This document shows, piece after piece, positions 1 through 11,429 of a stretch of DNA of 64,000 nucleotides. Every line of letters starts with the position of its first letter. Position 1 is the stretch's first letter. Source of the stretch: Panax quinquefolius (Eukaryota > Streptophyta > Magnoliopsida > Apiales > Araliaceae); assembly GCA_020205615.1 (NCBI GenBank), contig CM035167.1, positions 135,732,568 to 135,796,567 of the forward strand, read 5' to 3'. The position numbers and the translations under genes are program-made. The notes below the pieces were generated by a model. That model ran no database searches. It was not told the DNA's origin and saw nothing but the letters and a program-made list of their open reading frames with translations.

Positions 1-500
1 TCCTTGCTCTTTGGGAGGTCACAACAAACCTTTCTCCCTTAGACTACCGGTTTTGAATTTTTCCGGGGACTACCTTTGGTGCCTCCATCCTAGTGAATTT
101 GTCTTGATGAACGACAAAATTGAGCTAAGTGACCTTCTCTTCAATAATTATAACATGCTTTGGGCGGCATGACGCAGATTTGATCGATGTGTCCTCTCCT
201 CCGCATTTAAAGCATATGACAGTGGTCTTTCTCCTTCCTTAACAACGGGTCTTTGGTCTTGACGTCTTTCCATCATTGTTGAATCTCCTTTTCTTGAAAT
301 GTCCATTCTTATTGTTTTGCCCCGATTACCACCAAGTGGTTACCATATCTCGGCCCGTTGATTCCCTCCACGCTTGTTGTCACCGCTTCGATGACTACTA
401 CCATTTGGTATTATAATTTTGTAAATACCGCTTCTCTTTTAGTTGCGTTGACTCGTTATCGTGTTCCACTAATCGAGCCCTATTTACAACATCTGAATAC
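1..500 (-). pseudogene. Retroelement gag C-terminus with two CCHC zinc knuckles, start of protease (element H)
   Basis: Minus-strand translation shows one knuckle near 180-215 (starting CFKCGG, with an indel before the GHI part) and a second near 100-160 (ending REGHLAQFCR). Zinc knuckles bind genomic RNA during packaging. The linker towards protease fills positions 1-100. Frameshifts break the frame several times, so no continuous protein is possible as written. The same region is seen in E at 60290-60520. Confidence 0.7.
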
Positions 501-509
501 AAACACGGT

Positions 510-1204
510 TTATGAGAAATAAGATGTTGGACGTATCTCCCGCTTCAAACCTCTTAAAAATATTCGCGCCATTCTCTCTTCATTATCCACCAAGTGGGAC
601 AAAACCGTGATAACTCCACAAATTTTGCCTCGTATTGTATTACGGTCATATTGTTTTGTTCCAACTTGATAAACTCCACCTCCTTCATATGGCGAATACT
701 TTCGTAAAAGTATTTGTCGTTGAATGCCTCCTGGAACTTCTCCCAAGATATCTTGAAGACAAAGAAGTTGAGTACGTTTTATCGATTCCACCAAAGATGT
801 CCGCCTCTCGCGCAACATAAAGCGCAAGAAAGGAACCTTTTGCTCCTCGGAGCATCCCAAGACATCAAATATCTTGGTAATCTGCTTTATCCATACTTCC
901 GCGGAAGTGGTTTTGGCTCTCCTTAAACTCCGGTGGTCCCGGCTCCTTGAATCGTTTAAGCGGTGACCGCCAGAGAGTTTTCCGTGTGTTTCCACCTCAC
1001 GTTTTGGATGTAAGTCGCCTCGCTTTCTTTGTTGTATGAATCGCATAAAGCCTTTGAACATTTGATCATTCATCATTTTGGTCGGTGTTGTTGTTTGCGT
1101 GAGGATTGTCGCCTTCGATGCACATTATCCACGATTATTGATATGTGGTGAATCAATGATCGCTTTGTGCTCCATTCTTTATTCTCAACATTCTCGGATG
1201 TCAT
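510..1204 (-). pseudogene. gag: Retrotransposon gag polyprotein N-terminal half, frameshifted (element H)
   Basis: The likely start is the ATG at 1202-1204, which opens MTSENVEN, a start shared with element A (MASENVEN) and E. The frame shifts near 1075. From MMNDQMFKGF the second frame runs 188 codons to 510 and contains the retrotransposon gag core (WIKQITKIFDVLGC near 840-890, then a region ending LVDNEERMARIFLRGLKREI near 540-600). Gag forms the virus-like particle in the cytoplasm. The frameshift and missing segments make it nonfunctional as read. Assembly error is an alternative explanation for the frameshift. Confidence 0.8.
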
Positions 1205-1374
1205 TTTCGAGACATCGCCACAAAACAAAAGGTTAATTGACATGTAACAAATTATCCCTATCTTCTTCGACCAACCAATAAAATAAGACATAAACTTAGG
1301 TAGGTCATACTAGCGAAGGTATTCCCGCTCTCTCCCTCCTAGTACTATTCTCACATCTTAGCCAGGATCATATC

Positions 1375-1392
1375 CCTAAGCTCGATACCAAT
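1375..1392 (-). promoter_or_regulatory. Primer binding site of element H (tRNA-Met type)
   Basis: Directly inside the LTR end, the minus strand reads TTGGTATCGAGCTTAGGG. This differs by a small indel from the usual plant TGGTATCAGAGC site that pairs with the 3' end of initiator tRNA-Met. It fixes the 5' LTR boundary at 1393. Confidence 0.85.
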
Positions 1393-2474
1393 TGTGACGC
1401 CCCCAAAATTAGGTATACATCACCCATCTTGGGTCGCCACTTACGTGGTGCATGTAATTTAAATACAACTTACTAATATAAGCTGCCGGTACAATACGAC
1501 ATAAATCGTGAGTTTGAATACAAATATTGTCTACTAGATATTATACAAACTCAAAAGGAATCCTCATTACAATTATTATCACACTATTTCACGAATAGTG
1601 AGGACTACTAATGCTATCCTCGGACCATTACTCCGTTCCCCGACTGTCTCAACTATGTTCTCATTTTTCAAGAGAACGGTGGAAAGAAAGGGTGAGCTCA
1701 ACTAGCCCAAAGAAGAAATATTATGACTAAGATAATGCGAGAATAAATTATCATTAGCCTTCTTCAATGAGTGTTAAACCGATAAAATATAATAAACATC
1801 AAGTTTAGCTGCATATTGAACAAACAATCCATTAAAAGAGTCAAGTAGAAAATAAAATCTACTATCTTTTAAGATTTAAAAGGTTTTTCATCACTATTAT
1901 ATTTGAGACTCAAACTTTAATAAATAATCCACATCATCGAATCACCCCCCGCTTCTACTACCGATGATATTCTTTAGTATCACGACCACAATTATTCATG
2001 CACTACTACTAATCGAGGATTTTTACCACATCATTTGTAACATTACTACGTGATTATTAACCGAATAGTCTCTCGGTCATAATCATACCAAGTCCATCTA
2101 TGCACCATGTGCCACGAGATGACTTTCAACATAATATAAACATGAGGATGATGACAATGATATAAGAATTCAATAAAACAAGTTCAAGAATTATTTTATC
2201 CAGAATTATTAACGTCCAAATTATCAACATGACATTTTTTTTGTAGAGTAAAATTCAAGAATGATCGGAAGAATATTTCTATTGAAAGATACTGGATGAA
2301 ATGCAAATATCAAGGATATTCCACTAATTTCATGGAGTATAGAAGTCAAAGTTTTAACCAATTGGGTATAATAAAGAATGGAATAACAAAAGAAATCACC
2401 ATGCATGCGATAGACCGCATGGCGAGTTATTCAATAGAATAATAAATAATGGAACAGTGCGGCATGTAATACGC

Positions 2475-2705
2475 ACGTATGAGGATGTTCAAACAGAATA
2501 ATAATAAAGAGGCGGAACCAGTCGGTGTAAAACACACGCATGCAGGATGTTCCAGCGAGAATAATAATAAAGAGCGGAACCAGTCCGATTGTAAAACACA
2601 TGACAGGATGTTCCAGCGAGAATAATAATAATAAAGACGGAACCAGTCCGGTGTAAAACACATGCACAGGATGTTCCAACAGAATAATAGAAGAATGTCA
2701 CCAAG
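2475..2705 (-). repeat. 62-64-bp tandem repeats in LTR of H
   Basis: Three full copies and a partial one. Each contains GGAACCAGTC and then GGATGTTCC. The GGAAC and GTTCC parts can pair as a short stem. Copies differ by small indels next to CG or CC dinucleotides. The array lies 230-460 bases downstream of the TATA box, so it should be transcribed. Confidence 0.85.
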
Positions 2706-2929
2706 TATAGGGTAAACCACGCATATCTGAGTTATTCCAATGAATAATAAGCAATGGAATAACAACAGTTCTCTTCATGAATAAGAAAGAATAACACCCT
2801 TACTTTTGGTAGGAGATTGAATCTTTGCAGCAGTGTAGTAACAAAATACTCTTCTTCTTTCTCTCTTATCTCTCTATGCTTTTCTCTCTATAGCTTGAAT
2901 GAATTCGTGAAAATAATGAAAGCACTAGG

Positions 2930-2945
2930 CCTCTATTTATAGAAG
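2930..2945 (-). promoter_or_regulatory. LTR promoter TATA box (element H)
   Basis: The minus strand reads CTTCTATAAATAGAGG. The same box occurs at the equivalent place in every long LTR of this window, including subfamilies that differ elsewhere, which supports it as the U3 promoter. Confidence 0.7.
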
Positions 2946-3055
2946 ATTTCTAGCTTAGCACCCTTAGTGTGAAAAGGCAAGTGGCTTGACGGTGATGATG
3001 TGAAAAGAAAAGTGGTTTGGCCTTTTGTAATGTGAAACGACAAGTGGTTCGACGT

Positions 3056-3192
3056 CGGTAAAGGTAATTACTATCGACGAAGGTAATTACTATTCACAAG
3101 GGTAATTACTATTCGACGAAGGTAATTACTATTGACGAAGGTAAATACTATTGACGAAGGTAATTACTATTCACAAAGGTAATTACTATTGA
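3056..3192 (-). repeat. About 20-bp tandem repeats in U3 of H
   Basis: Seven copies of a unit like GGTAATTACTATTCGACGAA, containing the palindrome GTAATTAC. They lie 110-260 bp upstream of the TATA box, the usual place for LTR enhancer repeats. The same array is at 56000-56155 in element E. Confidence 0.85.
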
Positions 3193-3806
3193 CGAAGAGA
3201 CTCTTAGATGATGACATATGAGCCCCCATAAAATAATCAAACTTACCACAAATCATTTTATTTTTCATCAACACATATTTAATCTTTCAACAATTATTAA
3301 TCATTTATAACTTGTCATCTCAATTATTGATTTAATACTATAACATATTATCTGGATGATATTGTGACAATAATTGAATCAATAATATAAGAGATACGAC
3401 GCAAAGAATTATCGTGAGTAATAATTAAGCATAAATTGAGTGACTTCTCACGTAAGCATCGATAATCAATCTGGTGTGCTACTATGCAACCACGCCAGAC
3501 ATCGTACTTTCTTTACCAACGGGTAGTTCAATGTTTTAAACAGTAACACATCCGCCGTTATTTTTATAAAATATTTTTGTCGTTTTCTCAATCCGATAAT
3601 AATTACATTAATGGGGTCCACTAATGTTTGAGTAGTTGTATTTAATATTCCCAAAACAAAACGAATATTTTATAACAACTTGCTTACTTTGCAAAATTTA
3701 TAAATATTACCCACAACTATAACATTATATCAAATTTATTCCATAATATTCAAAAATAATATTTATAGAAAAATTCATCTGTATTTATAAAAGTTGGGGT
3801 CTTACA

Positions 3807-4291
3807 ACTTAATTGCCTTTGGAGTTAGGGAGTCCACTGATGAAATCCATAGCTATGTCCCTCCAAGGCTGAATAGGGATGGGTAATGGTTGGAGTAGCC
3901 CATGACTTTCACATTTTTCTGTTTGGAAAATTGACAAACATGGCACTCAACCACTTACCTTGAAATATCATTCTTCATTCCAATTCGGTAGAAGTACTGT
4001 TTTATCCTTTTTAGAGTAGCGCTGGCCCCCAACTCCTTTTTCATGGAGTTATTCAAATAGTTATTTCCTCAGCAATCTTTGGAATCCTATCACCCATTTA
4101 CCTCTATACTTAAGCAATCCACGGACTAATTTAAGCTCATTTGGGCCCATCTTTGTAGCTGCTAACTCAACCATAACTTGAGAAATATTGTTTTCTTCTT
4201 CATAGCTTTCAACAATCTGGGACATCCATGCTGGTTGAGTTATTGTCAAATAGTTTAAGGTTTTTACATTTTTGGAACTTGGTCCCTCCAT
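3807..4291 (-). pseudogene. Integrase N-terminal region and core start (element G)
   Basis: Minus-strand reading gives the spacer before integrase (4291-4061, 76 codons, ending RGKWVIGFQRLLRK), then the zinc-binding half ending [14 protein letters not shown] (near 3930-3960), then [20 protein letters not shown] and [10 protein letters not shown] (to 3807), the first part of the catalytic core. Stops and frameshifts interrupt it, and insertion of H removed the catalytic residues from this reading. Confidence 0.75.
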
Positions 4292-4449
4292 GTAGTTGGA
4301 TTTCTTTTCTTTGTTGCATAAAGCTGAGGATAAGGTTATTGTAATTCATATGTACTCCTCCTAATTGTTTCAGTCATATGGTTCTCAAGATGGCATCATA
4401 TGACTACAACTTAATGATCCATATAGGTGTATTGAAACTGTGGGTGTCA

Positions 4450-4800
4450 AAATTCCATGTAAACTCAGGGCATCATGCTTTACTATGAAGTTCTTCACCA
4501 TTAGGAAGGTTGATAATAACTAGGTCAATAGGATGCATAGGACAATTGAGTGCCTTGGTAACATCATCACTTGGAAAATTTAAGATGTTACCACTATCTA
4601 TTAACATCATCAGTTGTTTTCCTTCACTTTTTCCTTTGAGAATCAGGACTTGAACTCATTTGTCTCTTCTTGAAGTTTCAGATTACACGAGGTAACTTTT
4701 CCTTTAAGTTTATCATTCCCCTTTATTTGGATAGGCTCAGGTTCCTCATCAAACTAGAGAGGTCCAAAGTATTCCTTACATTCTAGGGTCTCTTCATAGT
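4450..4800 (-). pseudogene. Aspartic protease remnant (element G)
   Basis: A minus-strand segment encodes LMMLIDSGNILNF, a recognisable retropepsin active-site strand (family signature D-S/T-G), followed by PIHPIDLVI. It lies between the gag knuckle and the truncated integrase. Frameshifts flank it. The next segment expected in gypsy elements, reverse transcriptase, is missing. Confidence 0.6.
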
Positions 4801-4824
4801 TTTGAAAATCCCGAACACAAGTAA

Positions 4825-5760
4825 TCATAAAATCCAGGGAGTCTTACATTGGTGCCCCATGGTATACTTCTCATCACAATAAAAACGAAGGCCCTTAGCC
4901 TTTCTTTCATCTCTTTGGGTTGCAGTAATTGGCTTGGGTTTATTAAAGTATTTTTTAGGATAGGTAAGCATATGTGTCTTGGTTGTAGTGGGTGCAGAGA
5001 TGTCTTTTTTATTGTTGGGCTGAGTGTAACTAGTTTGTGGTTTAGGATAACTGTGGGTGTCAGTAAGTTTAAGAATAGGGCTCTCGTAGAACTTAGCTTG
5101 TTTGAAGGCTTGTGATAGAGTTTCTAGGTCAATCAACTTTACCATTTTCTTAGTTTCATCTTTAAGTTCACTAATGAAATTCCCCATAAAGAAGTCCTCA
5201 GTTAAGTGAGGCAACTTTTCAAGCAATCTTCCTTTGTGCCTTTCAAATTCATCATAGTGAACATTCATAATCTCCACTTGTTTTAACAATTTGAATTGTT
5301 CATATATGTTTTCCACACCTGCCTCAGTGAACCTTACAATGAAGTCTCCTGCAAACTCCCTTCATGTAAGTCCATCTTTTCCATTCACATAAGACTTGTA
5401 CCAGTATTTGGGAGAACCATGTAAATGCATTTTAGCTATGACAATCCTCATATGGGAGTTGATTCTATTAATGCTAAAGTACTCCTCAAAGTCTTGAATC
5501 CAACTCTTAGCATCAGCACCCTCGGTAAATGATGGGAAAACCAGTTTAAGATATCTCAGTTCTCTTCAATCTTAATTAACGTTATCATTTTCGTTCCTCA
5601 TCCTCCATTGAGCATCATCTTCTTTATTTCTCCTAGCTATTTCTTGTTTAGCATGTTTATTGTCTCTAAAGAAACCCTTATCGTTCCTTTTCCCCATAGG
5701 AATAATCCTCTTGCTCCTTTTCTTGTTCCCAAAAGCTAGGATTCTCAATTCCTTCTCCAT
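4825..5760 (-). pseudogene. gag: Gag polyprotein with single zinc knuckle, frameshifted (element G)
   Basis: Three open blocks on the minus strand add up to a gag. The basic N-terminal piece is at 5760-5572. The gag core is at about 5560-5320 (SWIQDFEEYF, LHGSPKYWYKSYV), with frame breaks. The last block, 5316-4825 (163 codons), starts NIYEQFKLLKQVEIMNVHYD and ends with the knuckle FYCDEKYTMGHQC. Gag assembles the particle and the knuckle binds RNA. Stops between blocks make it a pseudogene. Confidence 0.8.
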
Positions 5761-5879
5761 TATCTTAGCCCCTTTGTTTCAACAACTCATTCATTCCACC
5801 CATGAAGTAGTCCATCTTTTCATCAGTGAGTTGTAATTTCTCATCAGTATATTCCCTGTAAGTTAGAAAATCCTGCTGC

Positions 5880-6800
5880 AACATTTGTGATAGTCCAACC
5901 AAGTTATGTTCACAGAGAATATAAAAGAAAAGAATCACATAACAAGTGTGATTCTGAGTTCAAATTTTTTTCCAACAGTACAATACTGTCAGACTTTGAG
6001 CAATGAAGCTTGAATAGCTTTTTAAGTGAGAGTTGGATATCCTTAGTGAAACAACCTAAGTATCCGAGGCTAGAACAAGTTATAAATTCAACTAGCTAGA
6101 GCTTGGTTGAATTTTAATGAGTAATTGAGCACACAAATGAAGTTATAACTCCAAAGGATCAAAATATAACATTAACACTAATTACCATAGTAGTAACAGA
6201 GTGTTAATACTAAAATAAGGCTAAAACTGTTTAGTTTTTGAATTTCTAAAACAAATTGGGACTTAATTTTTGTGTTTTTGGATTTTTGAAAGTGTAAACT
6301 AAATCTTAGATCGACTAACAACCTAATATGAATCACATAACAAAAACAAAAACATATCAAACAATTTTAATTTTCACATTTTGTAAATTTTTATTAACTC
6401 AGAAGAAAATGAAAACTATGGATTGAAACATGTTTGGGTGTTGGTTTTTATGAAGAATATGGTATGGCTTACTTATATGTGATTGAAGCGAGTAAAATGA
6501 GATTGATTATTACCTGAAATAAGTGAATTAACACTTCAAATTGCTGAGTTACAGGTTTTCCAGAAAAATAGATCAGCCTCCGTGATGGCTATTTCTACTA
6601 CCTTACTGTTGGAATCTGAAGTTGTTGTTGTTGTTGTTGTTTCTGGGCTGGTTATAGGTAGTGTTTGAAGAATAGAAGATAGTAGATGGGGTAACGTTTA
6701 AATTAGTTTTGAAAAAGAGAAGATTTTAATTACAGGTTGAAGATAGGAAAGAAAACACAGTATTAGAAGGAAGAAGATGATGCGTTTGGATAAAATTTAA
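5880..6800 (-). other. Leader of element G, no gene
   Basis: AT-rich sequence between the primer site and gag of element G. It has a short GTT microsatellite at about 6620-6643. I find no credible coding frame. Confidence 0.5.
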
Positions 6801-6815
6801 GCTCTGATACCAATT

Positions 6816-7109
6816 TGTCATGCTCTTGTTGAAGCATAACCAAAAAATAAGAGAGAAACAGAGATATAAAAGGATATAATTAGAGAAACAGATAGAATAA
6901 GGGAGGAAGAAGGAGAAGAACACATTGAATACTCATTTTGTTCGTGATATGGAGGGAGAGAGATAAGAAAAGCTTAAAAGCTTTCTTCATTTCATTCATA
7001 AAATCCATAATATAAAACTTGGAAGTTACTCTTCCCATTACACACACACACACACGTATATATATATATATAGCTACTAAAATGTTGTAAAGTGTATATT
7101 CTCCTAACA
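6816..7109 (-). repeat. 5' LTR of element G (294 bp)
   Basis: On the minus strand it starts TGTTAGGAGAATATAC and ends AAGAGCATGACA, with the primer site just inside. It includes a GT run and a TATA-rich stretch (7038-7072) able to serve as promoter. The second LTR is not in the window. Confidence 0.75.
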
Positions 7110-7508
7110 TACTCCACTTTCTTATCCATCACCCACATGATAACAACCTCACTGTGCATACATGTATACAAAATATTTAACTCCAAAATATACAAGCTAT
7201 TTTTGTTATGCCCAGTTTACCCTTACTCTTGTGATTCTGACATGGTGAGAATTTTGTAAAATACTATTTATGTTTCATTTCTACAACTCCAAGTTTCTTA
7301 AGCTTCAAACCAAGTATTCATGTTTCAAATTGTGGTCAGTTCTTCAGCTATCCTAAAACATGGTACTAAGGACAAACAATTTGTTAGTATTCTAGCTTAT
7401 ACATACATATGTTTGATTTGACGATGAAATAAAAATTTAATGTATATTTGTAAAACCAATAACTTTTGTAAAATCCTTAAAAAGACAATTTATGCAAAAT
7501 GACTTAGT
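7110..7508. other. Intergenic, nothing recognised
   Basis: AT-rich DNA between element G and solo LTR S. No coding frame, hairpin or repeat stands out. Confidence 0.4.
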
Positions 7509-8059
7509 GTAGGTGTGACGCCCCCAAAATAGGAATACATCACCTATTCTGAGTCGCCAAATACATAAAATACGAAATAACTACAACTTTATTATTACAA
7601 CAAGAAACTGTGAGTTTGAATACAAATATTATCTTCAGACAATATCTATCTTCAAATAAATCCTCATCACATTTATTGATACATTATTTTACAAAATGGT
7701 GAGGACTACTAAATAATCCTTTCTAAAACCTCATTCCATACCCCGGCTGCATCTACATTATATTCTCGCCTCCACGAGAAAAATGGAACAAAAGGAAAAG
7801 GGTGAGCTCAACTAGCTCTCGATAAAGAATATTATGACTAAGATAATATACAACAAATTATCGTTAGTCTTCAACAGGAAAAATTTAATAGAATACAATA
7901 GACAACAAATTTTAAATCAATATTCGCATGGCGGAAGTAATAATTCATTAGAAGAGTTAAGTAGAGAATGCAAACTACTATCTTCTATGTATGAATTTAA
8001 AAGTTCATCGTCTCATCTTTTATCCCTATAACATCAATCAATATACATCGGAATCAAAT

Positions 8060-8190
8060 ATTCATCTTTGCACTCTCAGTCAAAGATATTCATCATCGGT
8101 CGTGTTCATCTCAACACTGCTCATCTTTGCACTCTGAAGCCAAAGATATTCTTCAGAAATCATTCATCTTTGCACTACTGTGCCAAAGAT
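8060..8190 (-). repeat. Hairpin array in solo LTR S
   Basis: Three hairpins with stem ATCTTTG / CAAAGAT around a degenerate version of the conserved loop. Here the loops read ACTCTCAGT, ACTCTGAAGC and ACTACTGTGC instead of ACTACGGGC. Confidence 0.75.
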
Positions 8191-8881
8191 ATTCAATAAT
8201 ATCATCATTTAAGATCGAGGATGATGAAAAAATATTTTTAAAGAATCGAATCCGGTGAAACAAAATGACAAGGATCAAGGATTAAGGATTTACTTTGTTT
8301 TATCCATGTTCAAAAATACCTCAAAAATGATCATAGTGATGTAAAATTCAAGAATGATCAAAACATGGATACAATCAAAGCTAGTATCCGAATAGATATT
8401 TTGGGCAAAAAGAAAATTTTCATTTTCTGATTGAATAGTCTTAGATATCGTGAATAGTCTTTGTATCGTGAATAAGTAACTCGACACCAAAAGATAGAAA
8501 TTCCATAAAAAAACATCTTCACGCTTCATGAATAGTACTCGTGAATAGTAACTCGTGAATAGTAACTCATGAATAGTAACTCGTGAATAGTAACTCATGA
8601 ATAGTAACCCGAGCATGAAAAAGTTCCAAATTTGATAAAAAGTTCCAACCAATATTTCAAAGATAATGATATTGAAGAAATAATATCATCGAGAAGAAAA
8701 TAACATCCCTTACCTCAAAGAATCGATTTTGGAATGAAAGGTCGGAAGTGATCTTTGAATGAAACTTATCTTGATCAACAAAGAACTCTCAAAGTATCTA
8801 AATACTCACAAAATACGCTCAATAATATAGAGAGAAAAGAGAAAGCTTATGTTTCGTGTTGATTTTCAATTCTAACTTAGT

Positions 8882-8895
8882 CCTCTATTTATAGG
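8882..8895 (-). promoter_or_regulatory. LTR promoter TATA box (solo LTR S)
   Basis: Minus strand reads CCTATAAATAGAGG, at the same relative place as in H, A, C and E. Confidence 0.65.
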
Positions 8896-10120
8896 AAAAT
8901 GTTAGCCGTAGAAGCGGACTTGACTGCCACACCGATGGCTTTACTCGCTACTATTGCCACCACCACATTTGAAATAAAATTCAGCACATTTCTTCAGCAA
9001 CCACAAGTGGGGCCCACTCAATTCTAGAATTTTCCACCAAAATCAATTTTAAACCTAATTTCCGAATCAGCCACCTCTTAAAATTCATAACAAATCATTC
9101 GTGCATTTTTAACGGTTCAAAATTTGTGGACATATACTCAACTTATGTATGTATAACATACCCAAAAATTACCACAATCCAACGGTCGGATTAAAAATTA
9201 TAATCCCCATAATATATCTCAAAACCCCGATTTGATTTTTAATACCTCCAATCCGATAAATACCGATTAAAACACCTCAACATTAATTTCTTCATTTATA
9301 ACCACATAAATAAATCCATCATTTATATCCACATAAAATAAATATTTCTTTATCATATGAATCAATAATTAATTATTCACAAATAATATTACGTAATCAC
9401 ATTTATGACAACCCAGTTGTTCCTGGAAAGAGGGGCTTTCGATAAGGATTTCTCCTTCTTGGCCTTGCAATTAGGTGACCAAACCTCTCCTCGATGTAAC
9501 TTTCTAGACATTGCCAATAATGCTATCTAATAATATTATTCAAATAATATAAATTATTGATCCGATAATGGAGATAATGTGCAAGTGACAATTATTGAAC
9601 AACAATAATATAAAATATCAACGCAAAGAATTATTGAATCAATAAAATAAAATATTGAGCGAAAGAATTCATCGTGAAAATTATTGAGTAGTGCCTTCTT
9701 ACGTAAGGATCAATAATTCAACAATCTTGTATGCAATACCTGGTGCATCTTTGTGCGACCACAGCGTAGACATCGTATTTTAACCACGGGTATTCCAATG
9801 ATCTTAATTCAGAATAACTACGCCGTTATTTTTAACCAACTTATATTTGTCGTTTTCTTCATCCAATCGCTTTCGGTTATGGGGCCCACACATGGTCGCT
9901 ACCGTCCGCATTTAATATTCCCCGACAAAGATTTAATATTCCACGACCAAACGAATATTCCCCGACAACAATGAATATTTTATAACCACTTGCTTATTTT
10001 GAAATATTTACGTATTTAACCCTTAACTATCCACATTAATCAAATCCACCCTTACTATTTCAAAATAATAAATAGAGAAAATTAAATTTCATTAATAATA
10101 AGTTGGGGTCTTACAGTAGG

Positions 10121-11429
10121 GATCAAATTTAGTAGGTTGATCCATTCCTTATTGTAAATGTATTGTTCAAGAGCCAAGTCTGAAGATTGTTCGTAGAGTT
10201 GAAAATCAAAAAGTATTCTGAGATTGTAAAGCATTCATTATATTCATAAATATCGTAGTGCATGAAGATTGATCATAAAGTCAAGCTTTCAGGGCAAGTC
10301 ACTCTATTATTGGATATATAACTTTGTGATTAAGCATAATCGTAGAGTTCATCTCTTCTGACAGGTTATGACAATGTCGTACAACTATGATTGAAGATCT
10401 TAAGGTGAATCTATAAAAGGCGAGCAACCTCAAACAATCCAACAAGACATAGAGATAAATTGATCAAGTCCAAGTGATGCCTGTTTGAGCTCATAGTCTA
10501 CTCACTCTACGATTTAGAAATTTTAACTGTTGTTAAGTCATGTGATCAAGAAGCTTAATGTTACTTAGCAGCGCCTCAAATCTCTCAATTTCTGTGTGAT
10601 TCTATCTTAGTGATATGTGTATATTCCAAGTCTGTGTGACTTGAAGGATTCTTAGTGAATCTGTTGTAAATCAGTTCTTAGTGAACTGTAATCGATATGA
10701 TTGATTACCTTTCCTTAGTGAAAAATCCCTATTCTAGGAGTATAAGAAAGGACTAAGATATTTTTGTGCTTCGAACCTCTTAAAAAATCTCTAGGTCATT
10801 TACTTTACTAAATTTACTTTCTGCACTCTATGTTTTGTATTTAAGTTTCTCTTTATTTTATCTATGTGACTTTGTCTACACTTTCTTATACCAAATTTAA
10901 AATTATGATTTCTTATTAATCATCTGTGCATAATCAAAAAAATAACTTGTTTAATTTAACGATGGTAATAATTCTCTAAACCAAAAGTTTTAAAAAATCT
11001 ATTCATCTTTTCATGCGTTTGGGAATAACATAATTATATATTTCTATATTGATATGGATTATCATCATTGTAATTTGTACTGAATAATTTCTTTTAAATT
11101 TGAGCGTTCACTTATATATAAATAATTATCAATCAATTTGGGTTTTACTCTAAGACTAACCTTGAGTATCAAAAATATTTTTAAATCTTAGATTATCTTG
11201 AGAAATACATAAAATTTCGTATGTATCAAATTCATATTTAAGATCACTCGTACATAATTACAATATTCACTGGCCTCACGTCAGGAGGATTTGTTTTATT
11301 TTAAGTTAAACTATGGTAAGAAATGACCATAAGTATACATATAATATAAGTCCATAATTAACATAAACTGTATTATTCAATGTTTCTATGATCATTAAAA
11401 GATTGAGGGTCTTAAACTGTATTATTCAA
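10121..11429. other. Intergenic, possibly an unclassified LTR or leader remnant
   Basis: No coding frame. Direct small repeats of TTAGTGAA type at 10600-10740 and AT-rich ends resemble degraded retroelement leader sequence, but I find no boundary, primer site or target duplication to prove it. Confidence 0.3.

Larger units (their letters stand above)
1..3806 (-). mobile_element. Element H: 5' part of a Tekay-like Ty3/gypsy retrotransposon
   Basis: Read on the minus strand this is a 5' LTR (3806 to 1393), a primer site, and the start of the internal region with gag and its zinc knuckles. It runs off the window at base 1, before most of pol. The same sequence, in the same orientation, recurs at about 60250-63400 (element E). 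The right edge (TGTAAGACC read on the minus strand) abuts integrase sequence of the older element G, so H inserted into G. The expected 5-bp duplication starts at 3807 (ACTTA), but its partner is outside the window. The Tekay/Del assignment rests on relatives in this window that carry a chromodomain. Confidence 0.9.
1393..3806 (-). repeat. 5' LTR of element H (2414 bp)
   Basis: It starts TGTAAGACCCC (at 3806) and ends GGGCGTCACA (at 1393) on the minus strand. In transcription order it holds: short tandem repeats of about 20 bp (3056-3192), a TATA box (2930-2945), a 62-64-bp repeat array (2475-2705) and a degenerate version of the loop-conserved hairpin array (1935-2125). Long open frames across 2427-2765 come from the tandem repeat and are not genes. 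Confidence 0.9.
3807..7109 (-). mobile_element. Element G: older Ty3/gypsy retrotransposon, truncated, RT missing
   Basis: In minus-strand order: a short LTR (7109-6816), a primer site with the canonical TGGTATCAGAGC (about 6801-6812), a long leader, gag (about 5760-4825), a protease remnant (about 4800-4450) and then directly the region before integrase (4291-4061) and the integrase core start (about 3960-3807). Reverse transcriptase and RNase H are absent. The element is cut at 3806 by H. Its single knuckle CDEKYTMGHQC is the form found in several chromovirus clades. It is not closely related to the long-LTR family. Confidence 0.85.
7509..10120 (-). mobile_element. Solo LTR S (2602 bp) with target duplication GTAGG
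   Basis: The LTR runs 7514-10115 in minus orientation. It is flanked by identical 5-bp direct repeats GTAGG at 7509-7513 and 10116-10120, with no internal sequence. This is the footprint of insertion followed by LTR-LTR recombination. It belongs to the same subfamily as C and D: short CATCTTTG hairpins rather than the 62-bp array, and TATTCACGAGTTAC-type repeats at 8528-8615. Confidence 0.93.

Noticed and set aside
2427..2765. Open frames rich in Phe, Tyr and Leu across LTR repeats (also 16475-16872, 20936-21163, 55316-55626, 62710-63131)
   Set aside because: They come from a 62-64-bp tandem repeat translated on the opposite strand. All frames are open and the period is not a multiple of three.
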